A stretch of 64,000 nucleotides of DNA from Camillea tinctor (taxonomy: Eukaryota; Ascomycota; Sordariomycetes; Xylariales; Xylariaceae): positions 124,001 through 188,000 of the forward strand of contig MU394096.1 of assembly GCA_022578605.1 (NCBI GenBank), in the 5' to 3' direction. Made by a program: the position numbers and the translations under genes. The notes beneath the pieces are model-generated. The model was not told the DNA's origin, did no database searches, and was given only the letters and a program-made list of their open reading frames with translations. Position 1 is the first letter of the stretch. The number at the start of each line of letters is the position of its first letter. This document shows, one piece after another, positions 9,526 to 20,097 of the stretch.

Positions 9526-10235
9526 TACAAGCTTCCTATCTATACGCTCCGTCTGCCTCTCTCGCGAATGTACGTCATAAACTCTACCGAGCTTATCCCC
9601 GCGGTACAGAAACAGTGGCGTATGGCCAGCTTTGCCGGCATTGCGGCAGATACAGGCAAGCTGGTCGGGATGAGCAAGCCAGCTCTGGAAATCATGCACA
9701 AAGACGTGACAAATGAGCACGGCTTCAGCGTAAACTGGTCGAAATATATCCCACCAGTGGTGAGCCCGGGGAAAGGTCTCAATAAAATGAGCAATCATGC
9801 AATCGAGATCTTAGCAGATGAACTAGAAAAGTTGAGTGCACAAGATAGTGTTTAGATTGGATTATGGTAGTGGGCGAACCGAATCATGGAAAAGACCACG
9901 ACCGAGGCTGTTTGGGGGCCGAAGAACCCGTATAAGGGCCCCGCCATTGCAGAGACTTGGAAGTAAGTCCAGTCCAATTCTTTGCATTATAGCATAGGGT
10001 ATGTGAAAGATCGTGTAGTACTGACAATATTTCTCAGAATATTTGAGTCGGGCTTCTTGACCCTCTCTGTCTTCTCCTTCGCTAAATACATCTACCCTCT
10101 CCTCGTTAGGGCTCACGAGCGTATTGCTGATGCCACGACACAATATATACACGAAGGCGGGCATGAGAAAGCTTCTAGGCTTGTGAAAAAAAAAATACCA
10201 CGAGCACCACCGTCAGTTTGGTATTAGCTGTTAAG
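9490..10235 (+). pseudogene. Cytochrome P450 pseudogene, N-terminal and middle part only
   Basis: Consecutive blocks match a fungal P450 of the CYP7/8-like (prostacyclin-synthase-like) type: LPIYTLRLPLSRMYVINSTE, VGMSKPALEIMHKDVT, SVNWSKYIPPVVSPGKGLN, TTTEAVWGPKNPYKGPA. After a GTAAGT...CAG intron (about 9963-10037) come FESGFLTLSVFSFAKYIYP and HEGGHEKASRLVKK. Two in-frame TAG codons (9853-9855 and 9868-9870) sit inside this alignment. A run of ten A near 10190 shifts the frame, since the next frame continues YHEHHRQFGI. The I-helix, ExxR and heme-Cys regions are absent, as is the N-terminal anchor. It cannot encode an active enzyme. The CAG/CGA-to-stop pattern would fit RIP. Confidence 0.85.
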
Positions 10236-10500
10236 GGGTGAATGCCTTGTATTTCTAATAACCAGAGCAATTCGTTTAGAGGGGTTTACGAGACTCTCGC
10301 TATTGATTTCCAAAATGAAATAAAACCTTAGATTGATAGCTGAAGAATGAGTGACTATAGGAAATATTGCTGACTTATATACACCATTTTGCGTAGCTGC
10401 TGTAGCTACACTTCTCTTCCAAGAATGGTTAACTCGTATTCCCTAAATAACTGCACGTTGAAATGCCAGTTATTCTGTCTCGGCGACTCCCTCATCTCCC

Positions 10501-12732
10501 TTAAATCCCAGCTCCCAACTGCTGTCGAAGCCTTGCAAAGCCCCCTCTACCCTGGGTTGAGGGTAACGTTTTCATATGGAGCAAAGTACCCGGCTTGTTG
10601 TCAAAGACCTTCCTGACCTCCCTAGTTGGCCGCGGGCTTGTGAGCAGCAACTTAAATTTTGCTCCCATGGCCTGGCTGTGCTTGTCTACAAGATCGACAA
10701 GAGCAAGTACCACGTCGCCCATACTATATAAGTATTCATCATGTTCGTATTCGTTGATCCCGTCAATCACACAAAATACTGTCCCTCCCGGCGGCAGCAG
10801 TCGCACCAGGTGTACAAACAGATTGCATAGATGTTCTATACTTCCATTCTCTATAGCCTGTATTGAGATCTGTGGATCAAGCTCAATATTGAAGAACGGA
10901 AATTGCCGGAGTAGTTGCGCGACGAGAGAGCGGATCATAGTAACAGTCCCTCTGTATTCGTCCCAGATAAGGTGACACCCACAAAAGAACACTAGGCTGA
11001 TGATTCTAGGTGACATTCTGAATGCTTGCGTTATAGTCGCACACATAACTGAGAGGGGGGAAATCTTGTGCGTGGGACCGAAGTCTCCATGGATGAGCAG
11101 TTTCGCAGAACCGGGGTTTATTATCCATTCCCCGAAGACGCGGGTCCCTACCACTTGCTCTGCCCTATGCCGATCTTCGAAGTATATATCCGCAGCACGG
11201 TTCAAAACATGTTGTAGGTCTATTATGTCGATATCGGGAATGTAAAGCCGTAGACGCAGGTCCTGGGGAGTGCACTGCAGCCAACTACCTAAGCCTGGGG
11301 CTATAGATACGAACGGAATCGGTGACTGAGGTAGCCAGTTTCCTATGGATAGTGTAAGCACGCCCCTGGTTGTGACCGTGTCTGACGGCAGGATGGATAA
11401 TAGTACACCTACTCTCCTGTTCTCGAAGAAGACTCAACATCAAGTTAAAGATAGCCCTTACCCAAACTTGCCCGTGTTGCTCCACTTGAAGTACTGTTCC
11501 AAGGATTTGATGGGTTGCCCAATTATCCTGCATGATTACTGCATGCGACCTGCGATTCTGATCACCATCTAGAGAGAACAGTCAGTACCTACTAGGTTTT
11601 ATATCCTCGAGATAATTCTTTTGCACGTACCAGACAACATACGATGATTAAATGACATCCAAGCCTGACTTTCCAATGCGTCGGCGTGAGTCTTAATATC
11701 GACGAGGCTCTGTCGCAGATTTTGCTTGTATTGTGAGCCGGTGAGCACCGCGGTGCTGGCACGTTTCACTGTCAATCAGTTAGATACCGTCACCTCTTAC
11801 CTCGTGAAAGGGGATTGATGAGTTCGGGGCGTGATGACTGGTGGCTACTCTTGCGAATTTCCTACCTTGGGAGCTTGTATAAAACCTGACTGCCTCCTCA
11901 ATTGCCTTGAACGTAACAAATACAAGGTCAATGGAGGCATCGATTATGTTCTGGTCTTTTGGATAGGAACTGAAATTGAAATCTATTTTGACAAAGCAAT
12001 CTGGCAAGTCATCGAATCCGGAGTTGACTGTCTCACGAACCTCAGCTGCTTGACAGTAGGCCTTTATTGGCGTTAGCCCCGTAAAATTACACAAAGACAA
12101 GAGGTGCATTCGGAATGTTAGACGTTCTGGGAATGGTACTCACATCTAACAACATTTTAACCACGCCAATAACTGGCATCGCGATATCCACATCAGGAAC
12201 CGATTCCATCACCTGCTGGAGGGGCACAGTGGTCTTGTCTATAACACCACGCAACGTTCTTCTAACTTTCCCAACATTCTGTGAGCCATGGTAGGAATCA
12301 TACATTCTTCGCGCCATGTCAAGCTTTACTTGAACATCGCGCCACGTTGATAGACGTCGAATTCCCCATTGGGTTTGATATCCGCCCCGTGGCACTGGCT
12401 CCTTGTTCAGCCGTTTCATTGCCTCGAGAAAGAGCTTCGGCCCAGGATTTCATATTGTTGATGGAGCCTGGAATCAGTCGAGGCTGAGGTAGTGTAGTGT
12501 GTTCAGGCATCGCGAGGCCCGACGGGGTCGGAACGATAGGGGTCGGAACGAGCGCAACGAATTGGTTTTGGCTAGGGTTATAGCAGAGACCATCCGTATC
12601 AAATGCTTCATGGTATTGAGACGTCCTGTTTTCGATAAAGTCCACCGCCGGCGAATAGATCTTGAACGATTGAGATGAGCTGCCTGGAGAACCTTGACTA
12701 GACATTGGAGTTGTCGGCTTGTCGCTTGACAT
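10501..12732 (-). CDS. Fungal DUF7708 / NACHT-like protein, five exons, one frameshift
   Basis: Modelled exons: 12732-12144, 12061-11866, 11768-11631, 11568-11462 and 11325-10501 (about 616 aa). The N-terminal exon gives PGSINNMKSWAEALSRGN, then RRLSTWRDVQVKLDMARRMY. Exon 2 gives AAEVRETVNSGFDDLPDCF and KDQNIIDASIDLVFVTFKAI. This is the DUF7708-type N-terminus found in fungal NLR-like proteins. The last exon has AKLLIHGDFGPTHKISPLS (degenerate nucleotide-loop region), SLVFFCGCHLIWDEY and a Walker-B-like VFCVIDGINEYE. Ankyrin, WD or TPR repeats are absent. Exon 1 changes frame at the CCCC run 12385-12388: dropping one base joins SATG to GYQTQWGIRRL. That is either a sequencing error or a recent disabling indel. 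The last intron is the least certain boundary. Confidence 0.7.
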
Positions 12733-15243
12733 GGTTCAAAGCGAGGGATATTTGATTAGCTAATGAAGATATTCCCATACAGGCTGAAGTCGTTGAGTTA
12801 AACGACGAAGTTTCCCTAAGCTTTTGGGCAAGAGGAGAGCATGGGGAGTAACCTCGTGAGAACCGGACGGGGCTCTGGGAAACTTGCTTCACGTTTCTAT
12901 ATCTCTCCTAGACTACGTAGACTCCGATTTTTAGTGTACGCGGGCAATACTCTGCCGAAACATAGAACCGTATAAACTCGCTAACTATCATGTCATTAAC
13001 TCATTGGCTGTTTGTTTGTGATTTGTAAATTGTGGCTATTAACTGAAATAAGACCATTGCACTAATTATCACATATGTAGCTTGGGTGCCATCGCGCGGA
13101 TGTATTCGCTCTAATGACAAATTACTAAAAATGTAGGCTATTGTGCTGTGCTACATTTTGAGGGAAAAGACTATAAGATACAATAATGTCTCTAATGTCA
13201 TAGAGGAGTTTTATAGTTAAAGCAATGAGGCCAGCAGGGGCCTAGAATCCGATATCAAAAATGTGCCCCTCCCCTTCGTTGGACGAAGGCATAACACTCT
13301 ATGTTACTGTTGGCTGTTAATCAAACGAGGGCATTATGGTGACACGAATTTATATCTGTATAGCAGAATATGTAGCAAAGTTTTAGTTTCTCTCTCTAAT
13401 ACACAATAACAATTATAATCCGTTAGGTTGGACCGTGTTCACTCAAGGGACCCATCTAACAATAATTAGTAATAGATATAAGTTGATTTGGAGACTTGAG
13501 GACTTCGCTATATCGAATTGCATAATCGTACGCGCCTCTTACCCATTCCGAATCAGCCTAAACAGTATGAGTATAGTATGCAACAACTAAATATAAACCA
13601 ACTAATACCGCATTATGGCAACTCTCCCCGCACGCACGCACACACCCCTTATTTGGGCACAAGGGTGCTCCGAGCATTGCACGCTAAGATGATTCAGTCA
13701 CGACATCTCATCTAGTCAAGTTGTAATCTTCCTTTATTAATACTGTCCTTTGGAGCTGACTGGTAGTACACTTGCCTAATAGAAATTATTGCTGAAATAG
13801 GTGACAAGGGGTATCTGTCATGAATAGGTATAAGGTGTATCCGCAGCTACATGTATATAGATTAAGGGACAGGTCCTCCCATCATCCATAGATGTTCCCC
13901 GAACCAAGCATCGTCATAACCTTCATTTCAATAATCATGTAGTAGTAATAGTATTTGCTCTAGATGAAAGACATGGTTGTACGTCGAATGTCTTAGTCTA
14001 CCTATCCCGAATGCCTGAATCGTCGGACTTCGGCCGTAGGATCATCATCCTTTTCTGGTCTCTAGTAAATTGGGATCGAAGCTTGACTCGCAAGCGCCAG
14101 CCGTTTTGGGGACAAATGAGTACCTTAATTAGCAAGAAAATGCTTAGAGGAACTGAACACAGAGGAATAGAGGTCTCTCTTAGGTACCTTGTTTCATTTA
14201 CAGAACATCTGGTCAATCTGAGGAAAAAGACCGCTCTACAACAATCAAGTCTTTTATTCAACCTGGAAAGGAGTTTTTAAAATAGAAACGAATGATGAGC
14301 TACATACTTTTTGTTACATATGGTAGCTGAGGTTAGACATCATTGATTTAATAGGTCAAGAGTGAGAAATATTGGCTCATAAGAGGCGCATTGGCCAGCC
14401 ATAAGACTGGTCCCCGCTTACCTATGTTTAGTATATAGGAGGTAGTGTTACAATGACCTTAGGGGGGACTTTGGTAACCGTATTGTAGTTTTACGGACAA
14501 CTAACATTATAACTACCTAGGTACTATTGATATTTTCACATTTGCATAAACAAGTCCCTTTGGTCCTTTCAAAGGTATGCACCATATATTCTACCTATGA
14601 TCTGGCACACTTGTCCTGAAGGCCTTTAGACAGTGGCCTTTTCTGACAGCCAAAGCATATAGACCCTATTAGATGGATTATACGCCATGGTCAGTGTACC
14701 CAACCACCTTAACATCTCCGCTGAGATCTAATTATACTATATGCTATTTATGACGGTTCCTACACCGTAACCCCGCATTACACAATCTTAGCAATAGCCA
14801 TTCCGTCCTTCGGGCGTAAAGGAAATCGTCATGATCATCGTAGTAATAGTTATAATGTTACAAATTCCAAAGTCCAGTGCTAAGTGGCGTAAAATGAAGG
14901 ATCTGGCGTTCAATATTGTAACATCACATTCTATAACAAGTGATCTGGAAAGGCGGCTATCTGAGACAGCTGAGTGACCTGCCACTTGCCTATCCATCTC
15001 GTAATAGTAAATACACATTATCGAGTATTAGGATGATTGGTAACTGCTCTACACAACCAAGACTGCTGAATGTTAAAGACACTAAACACGTAAGATGCCC
15101 CTTGTTACTGCTGAATATTTAAATAGGTTGTCATCCTTACTTTCGTCGTGAATTTTTCTACCATTGTTCATCATAAAACATCAAGCATAAGAAACGCAAC
15201 AACTATCAATCTTAGTCGTCTTGAGTGAGGAACCTCTTTCATC
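12733..15243. other. AT-rich intergenic region
   Basis: About 2.5 kb with dense stops on both strands. An 89-codon + frame at 14011-14280 and smaller ones show no domain, signal peptide or sensible codon use. No repeat longer than a few bases was recognised. It looks like AT-enriched, possibly RIP-worn, non-coding DNA. Confidence 0.6.
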
Positions 15244-15693
15244 ATGCCTTCATTGAAGAATATCTTTCTTGCTGGAGTTATAGCTGTTACAACCACAGCT
15301 TATTCAAACAAGTTCGTAGTGTTTCTTTTACCTAGTTATAAAGATATAATTAACACAATTAATATAGTTGCCAAGGCTCGTTTTTAAGTCCCAGCTTGCA
15401 AGACTGCAACACAGCGCTCGGCAATATTGACACCGGGAGAACGTACTCGGACCAGTCACAGTTTTCTTCTGGTGACTGCTATGTTATATATGCTACAAAT
15501 AACGCAGGACCTCAGCCTGTTAGTTAGACCCAGAGTTGGCTATTGTAATATTTATTAATACTTCTAGCAGGTATCTGGCCAAATCATTCTTAATACGGCA
15601 CGCGATATCCTTAATCAATGCAGTTCTTATCATGGGAGCTTTGGTACCAACAATTGCCAAAGTTGCCATGTGACCATCAACTATAGATCCTAA
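15244..15693 (+). CDS. Small secreted cysteine-containing protein, three exons (effector-like)
   Basis: Exons 15244-15311, 15389-15518 and 15571-15693 join in phase into 106 aa. Exon 1 is a signal peptide (MPSLKNIFLAGVIAVTTTAY). Exon 2 gives LQDCNTALGNIDTGRTYSDQ, then SQFSSGDCYVIYATNNAGPQ. Exon 3 gives VSGQIILNTARDILNQCSSY, then CQSCHVTINYRS. The mature protein of about 85 aa has five cysteines. The pattern resembles a family of small secreted proteins in plant- and insect-associated Sordariomycetes, recalled rather than searched. An alternative acceptor six bases downstream (exon 2 from 15395) changes only two residues. The gene is isolated in AT-rich DNA, tail to tail with another secreted protein. 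Confidence 0.72.
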
Positions 15694-15969
15694 GCCCACA
15701 AGTGGAGTCATCAAAGATTCTATTAGGAATAGAATATACGTGATTCCGGGAATCGACTGGGGCTGGGATACTGCAACTTTGTAGTGATATAACGAGCTAT
15801 AGGAGAGAGGTTGAAGGAAAATACGAATATGTAGTCGCTCACTTCTATTCAAATATTATTACAATATAACCCATCAGTCCGTATTGGGAGATTAGTGACT
15901 ATTCATCCGCAGCATCGAAACCCAAAGGTTATTTAGCCCTAGGTTTCTATTTTTTGGGGGGAGAAAGTA

Positions 15970-16594
15970 CTACGAATACTCCCAGACGGTGGCGCCAGAA
16001 AACGTGTATGTAAATAACAAAACGCCATAGCAACCCGTGAATTCAGTGCCGAGGAAGATTTGGTAAACATCCTCCTCATCTTCTACCGGACACGCGTAGG
16101 CGCTGCTACCTTCGTGCCCGAAAAACACCGCCCCCATGAAGCCTTCGCTACCTTCGCGCCAGAAGCCAGTTGTAATTGCCCCCGCCGGAGGTAGTGAATG
16201 GGGAACCGAATATGAAAGAGCGCCATCAGAGGCAATGTACACTGTCAATGCCTTGTTAGAATGACATTTTGAATAGCGTTTTGAGAGTCTATATCATACT
16301 TTGTTGACCACCGGGGACGGTTACATCCAGGAAGATCGTGTTATTCCCACCGATAAGGACAGTGTCTGTGCCATTGTACAGGGAACAGTCGAGATTGGCG
16401 ACGTCGGAAGGGCAGTACGGAGTTGCACTCTTGCCCATCCAAAAATGTCCACCGCTAGCTTGGAGTGAATCCTCAATGATCTTTCCAGCATCACTGGGAA
16501 TATGTCTGGCGCTGGCAGTCCAAGGACCAGCTGGCGCAGGCCATGAGGCAAAAGCCAACGGAATAAAGGAGAGGGCGATAGCGAGGTACTTCAT
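15970..16594 (-). CDS. Secreted IgE-binding-protein-like protein, two exons
   Basis: Exons 16594-16300 and 16241-15970 join across a 58-nt GT-AG intron into 188 aa. MKYLAIALSFIPLAFAS is a signal peptide. The mature part has SGGHFWMGKSATPYCPSD, LDCSLYNGTDTVLIGGNNT, FLDVTVPGGQQ, then YIASDGALSYSVPHS. It ends ACPVEDEEDVYQIFLGTE, FTGCYG, FSGATVWEYS. Four cysteines and N-glycosylation sites (NGT, NNT) are visible. This is the layout of the fungal IgE-binding / cell-wall-associated secreted family, whose biochemical role is unknown. The start is the first ATG and the only one giving a signal peptide. Confidence 0.82.
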
Positions 16595-16924
16595 TGTGAC
16601 GTGTGAGATATTCTAGATGTTTTAAGAGACGGGCGTGATTTAGAATTTTAGAAGGTGAAGACCAGAATAATTTTTGCATCGCCTTCTAGTCATGATATAC
16701 ATATATATATATTGTGTCTCTTTGCTCTAAGTAGAGGTGCATATCGAGCATAGTATGATCCAATACGCAACAATGGAGATTGATGGAATGTTCATGTTAC
16801 GAGCTGTCAGGCAATATTGCTCTTCCAACGGTTCATGCAACAATCCAACGAGCACTATGCAATGTAACCAGCGTGCGTTCTATTATGGAGTCGGAGTCGG
16901 GTACCCGACTGGTCCACAGACAGT

Positions 16925-16964
16925 TCTAGGCTTGCCAACGCCTATCTAGGCTTGCCAACGCCTA
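16925..16964. repeat. Perfect 2 x 20-bp tandem repeat with internal inverted arms
   Basis: The unit TCTAGGCTTGCCAACGCCTA occurs twice back to back, followed by a partial third (CTAGGC). Each unit contains the inverted arms TAGGC and GCCTA, so each can form a small hairpin. Confidence 0.9.
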
Positions 16965-18884
16965 ACTAGGCAGCGAAAAATAAAAGTAAACACCAGCCCA
17001 ATATTCTCGTATTATCAATAGTGATTGCCGAGTTCCTAGAGAATACGAATGAATATCACCTTATTCCAGAATGGCGTATAAATAGTTTCTGCATGCACAT
17101 CAGATAGCGGGCCCTTCCTTTCAGCTGTCTCTAGCATAGACCTGATCATTGGAAGCCCACAGTATCATCATTACGCAGTTTTACCGGCGGCTAAATCAAG
17201 GAAAAGAAAATGCACTGATGATGTGGTGTTACCAGAATGGGATGAGTTGGCCTGCAAAGAGGCCCTACCGTAGCTACCTCCATGACCTCTAGGTACCAGG
17301 ATGCGATCTCATTAAAATATTTCGAAAGGAGGAAAAGAGTCTAGTTAGTAGTTAGCTAACATAAAATTACCAAGGAACTCAATGGAGCTGATTAAATTGA
17401 TAATAGTACACGATGAATGATGAAAGGTCAATTGACCCAAACCTTAATGGTACTGATACCAACCCGTTAGTCACTTTGGTGATGTGGCTTTAGAATGCCT
17501 GTATGTTACGTGACATATAGAGCTTCCGAAATTTTCTAGTTATGATAATTTTGTCAATTCGGTGTACTGGGGATGTTTACTTAGTTTATATTATTTAACA
17601 CATCGTTAGGTATATATTTTCGACGGGCTCTCGAACACTTCGGTCCTAGCCTAGACTTTAATAGATATATTATAGTTCGGGAATAGGGATTCAATGCATA
17701 TTTCTATCAGACATTTGAAGCCGAAAATATTCAGTTTAATCTTGACTAGAAAATGGAGAGCTTACCCGTTGTATTCATTCTAGATGCGTGGAAGTTTGTG
17801 CTGACCATCGTAGCCTTAGGGTCTTGCAAACTTAAACAAGTGTTATAGACCAATTGAAGAGGATTTGTCCGACATGGTTCAAGTTCGACTTACCTTGAGT
17901 AGCTAGGTCTAAGCCTATGTTTAGGAATTCTCAAGTCAGCTATTTCGCAATTAAACATGTTGCAATACCATTGAAACAGGTATAACATTTGCTGCACGCA
18001 TCGCACTTTTACGTTGATCAGCCTCTAAGGCGAAATGGTAGCTTAATAAGGCTATATCTGAGACATCACACGTGCCTTATTCCATAATATATTATGAAAT
18101 TGACTGTTACGATGTGGATACCCCGATCTGCGGGTCCACATATATCCAACGACTAAGCAACATGCCAACATGCAGGAATGAAGGCGAGCGAGGGGTTAGG
18201 ACTGGAAGAATGAATAATAGGTCCAACACATCGGAGAAGGTCGGCGTTGGGCGTCGACACTCATGCTTTGTATATTTAGAATATTGGAATACGCGCCAAC
18301 GGCTAAAAGATCTTATAGGCGGAGGACTAAGCTACCCGTCTATATAGAGAGCTGGAGATCCCCTCGCAAAATGGGAAGGTGGATCTAGTACGGCCATTCT
18401 AAAACAATTATTCTAGTTTTTGAATACAGGCATATTACCCCTTAACATTGACCCAGTTAATGTATTAGTTAAAATCAAATTAGTTGGTGGTCTCCTACTG
18501 TAGTCTGAGTAGTTAGCAAGGTTATCGGTGATCATAGTGATTAGTTAGTATAGAATGAGGGGCGTATGGATTAGGGGGATTGGGAAGTATGACAGAGCAT
18601 ATATACCTAAGATGTAAACTAGTTATGATAATCTAGTCAATGCTGGTGAATGCTACATGGAAAATGTAGTAACAGATCATAGTTGATCCTGGGTTGTCTA
18701 CGTTTTTGAGATAAGAGATCGGGAGATAGTAGGGTGATCAATATAACGGGAACGAAAGGTAGCATAGAAGGAGTTTACATGGGTTAAGAGGGGGAACGAA
18801 TAATTCATCATCTAGAAGTTGCATAGGTACTGGGCTGGGGATATGGAAGATTAACTACCTTCAGCCATATGAAGCTGCAAGGGG

Positions 18885-18943
18885 CTAAAGGCCAAATATA
18901 AGTCTTAGTCGATAAAGCCCAGGCATCGTACTGTTTAGTTGGC
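18885..18943 (+). repeat. Degenerate dispersed repeat, copy 1 (second copy at 36042-36100)
   Basis: Aligned by eye with 36042-36100 in the same orientation. Roughly three-quarters of positions match, including CTAAAGGC, CTTAGTCGA, GCCCA and TACTGTT. Many differences are C/T or G/A. Confidence 0.5.
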
Positions 18944-19141
18944 GAAAGTCGGCAAAAAACAACTGAAGTATTGCTGACAAAACTGACTAGATGAAATTTA
19001 GAAATCGAACAACTAGGCGTATAACTCTCTCGCTTCAGGCAACTCATTTAGTAGTTTCCTAATTCCTCTAGCCCCCACAACAGTACGCAAACGAGGATTC
19101 CATGATATCTCAAGGGGGCAAGAATATAAAAACCAGATACT

Positions 19142-19432
19142 TCAATCCATTTCCTGCCCCCTAGATAAAAGTAAACCATAACATCCATTACAACAAAGGG
19201 AGTCCCATTTCCCATCCTTGATGGCGATCAACTTGGCCTTTTTCTGCTTTTGGCAGCGGTCACACGAAAACTCGGTGGCGGATTCGAGTCGATATTGCTG
19301 CCATAAGCCGCGGGGAGGAAGGGTTTTGACGACCTTGAATTGAGATGGAATTGTTCCAGCCATATTGATACTTCTCAGTATTCTGGGTGTGATCTGGCGG
19401 GCTTTCTCAGACATTGTAGCTGCGGGGTGCAT
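19142..19432 (-). CDS. Short CxxC/CCxxC putative zinc-binding protein
   Basis: Intronless frame of about 96 aa from ATG 19432 (MHPAATMSEK; ATG 19414 is also possible). Its second half has FSCDRCQKQKKAKLIAIKDG, then KWDSLCCNGCYGLLLS. The paired CxxC and CCxxC suggest one bound zinc. Short fungal proteins or domains with this CDRCxKxKxAKL...LCCNGCYG pattern are familiar but unassigned in function. No signal peptide or membrane segment. The neighbourhood is AT-rich, and the nearest repeat copy lies 200 bp past its stop. Confidence 0.5.
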   Translation of the reverse strand: MHPAATMSEKARQITPRILRSINMAGTIPSQFKVVKTLPPRGLWQQYRLESATEFSCDRCQKQKKAKLIAIKDGKWDSLCCNGCYGLLLSRGQEMD

Positions 19433-20097
19433 TTGCACAAAGGGCACACTCACGTGTAGTTAAGGTAAATGCTACAACTAATAATTTGGAAACTTGAAGG
19501 TTCGCTTGAAGAAAAGGAAAACGAATTGAAGCAACTGGTTGCTCCTAGTAGGAAGTCACAAGGTGCCTCTGTATAATAAGTATTGATGCTAGCTTGGCTA
19601 AGAATGGGATATGGGGAGATCTCATGTGGGGATTAATGGCGGGAACTAAGGCTTTAAGGTTAGGATACCGCTAAATATAGTGCAGAGCCACCTTCCTGAT
19701 TTGGAAATACCCTGGTCCGTGCATTTCGGCACCGAGATCGCTATCCGGCGCTGCGGCCATCCGGTAGGTAGGGACCTCCGTATCCTTAATGGATCCCGCA
19801 CCGTAGATTCACCGCCGGAAAGTACGAGCACCGTACCCGGCAGCCCAAAGAACCTATTCACTATCCATGGTTCAATATTTAAAATACCCTAATCTATTAG
19901 ACGCTCTTATCAATAAAAGGTATGCAACTTGGGGGTAATGAACAAAGTGAGGAGGGAATGTGTTAAGCGCAATCTATATAACCTATACTATATATGTGAT
20001 CTTCTAATTTTCTTGATGTATCATGTTTAAGCCCAGAAACATACACCAAGAGCTCGCTGTCTCTTCCCAGGGTCATAATTCAACCCATCGTATATCC
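19433..20097. other. Intergenic
   Basis: Holds a locally GC-rich patch at about 19690-19870 with open frames on both strands (about 70 codons each), but neither reads as a known family. It may be a worn gene piece. The rest is AT-rich. Confidence 0.45.

Larger units (their letters stand above)
16595..19141. other. AT-rich intergenic region with repeats
   Basis: About 2.5 kb without a supportable gene. It contains a perfect 20-bp tandem duplication (16925-16964) and one copy of a degenerate dispersed repeat (18885-18943). A 91-codon + frame at 18072-18347 shows no protein features. Confidence 0.6.

Noticed and set aside
11000..11245. + strand frames opposite the NACHT-like gene
   Set aside because: The minus strand gives family motifs across spliced exons; these are shadows.
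16925..16964. CRISPR array
   Set aside because: Direct tandem units without spacers in a eukaryotic genome; no cas-like genes.
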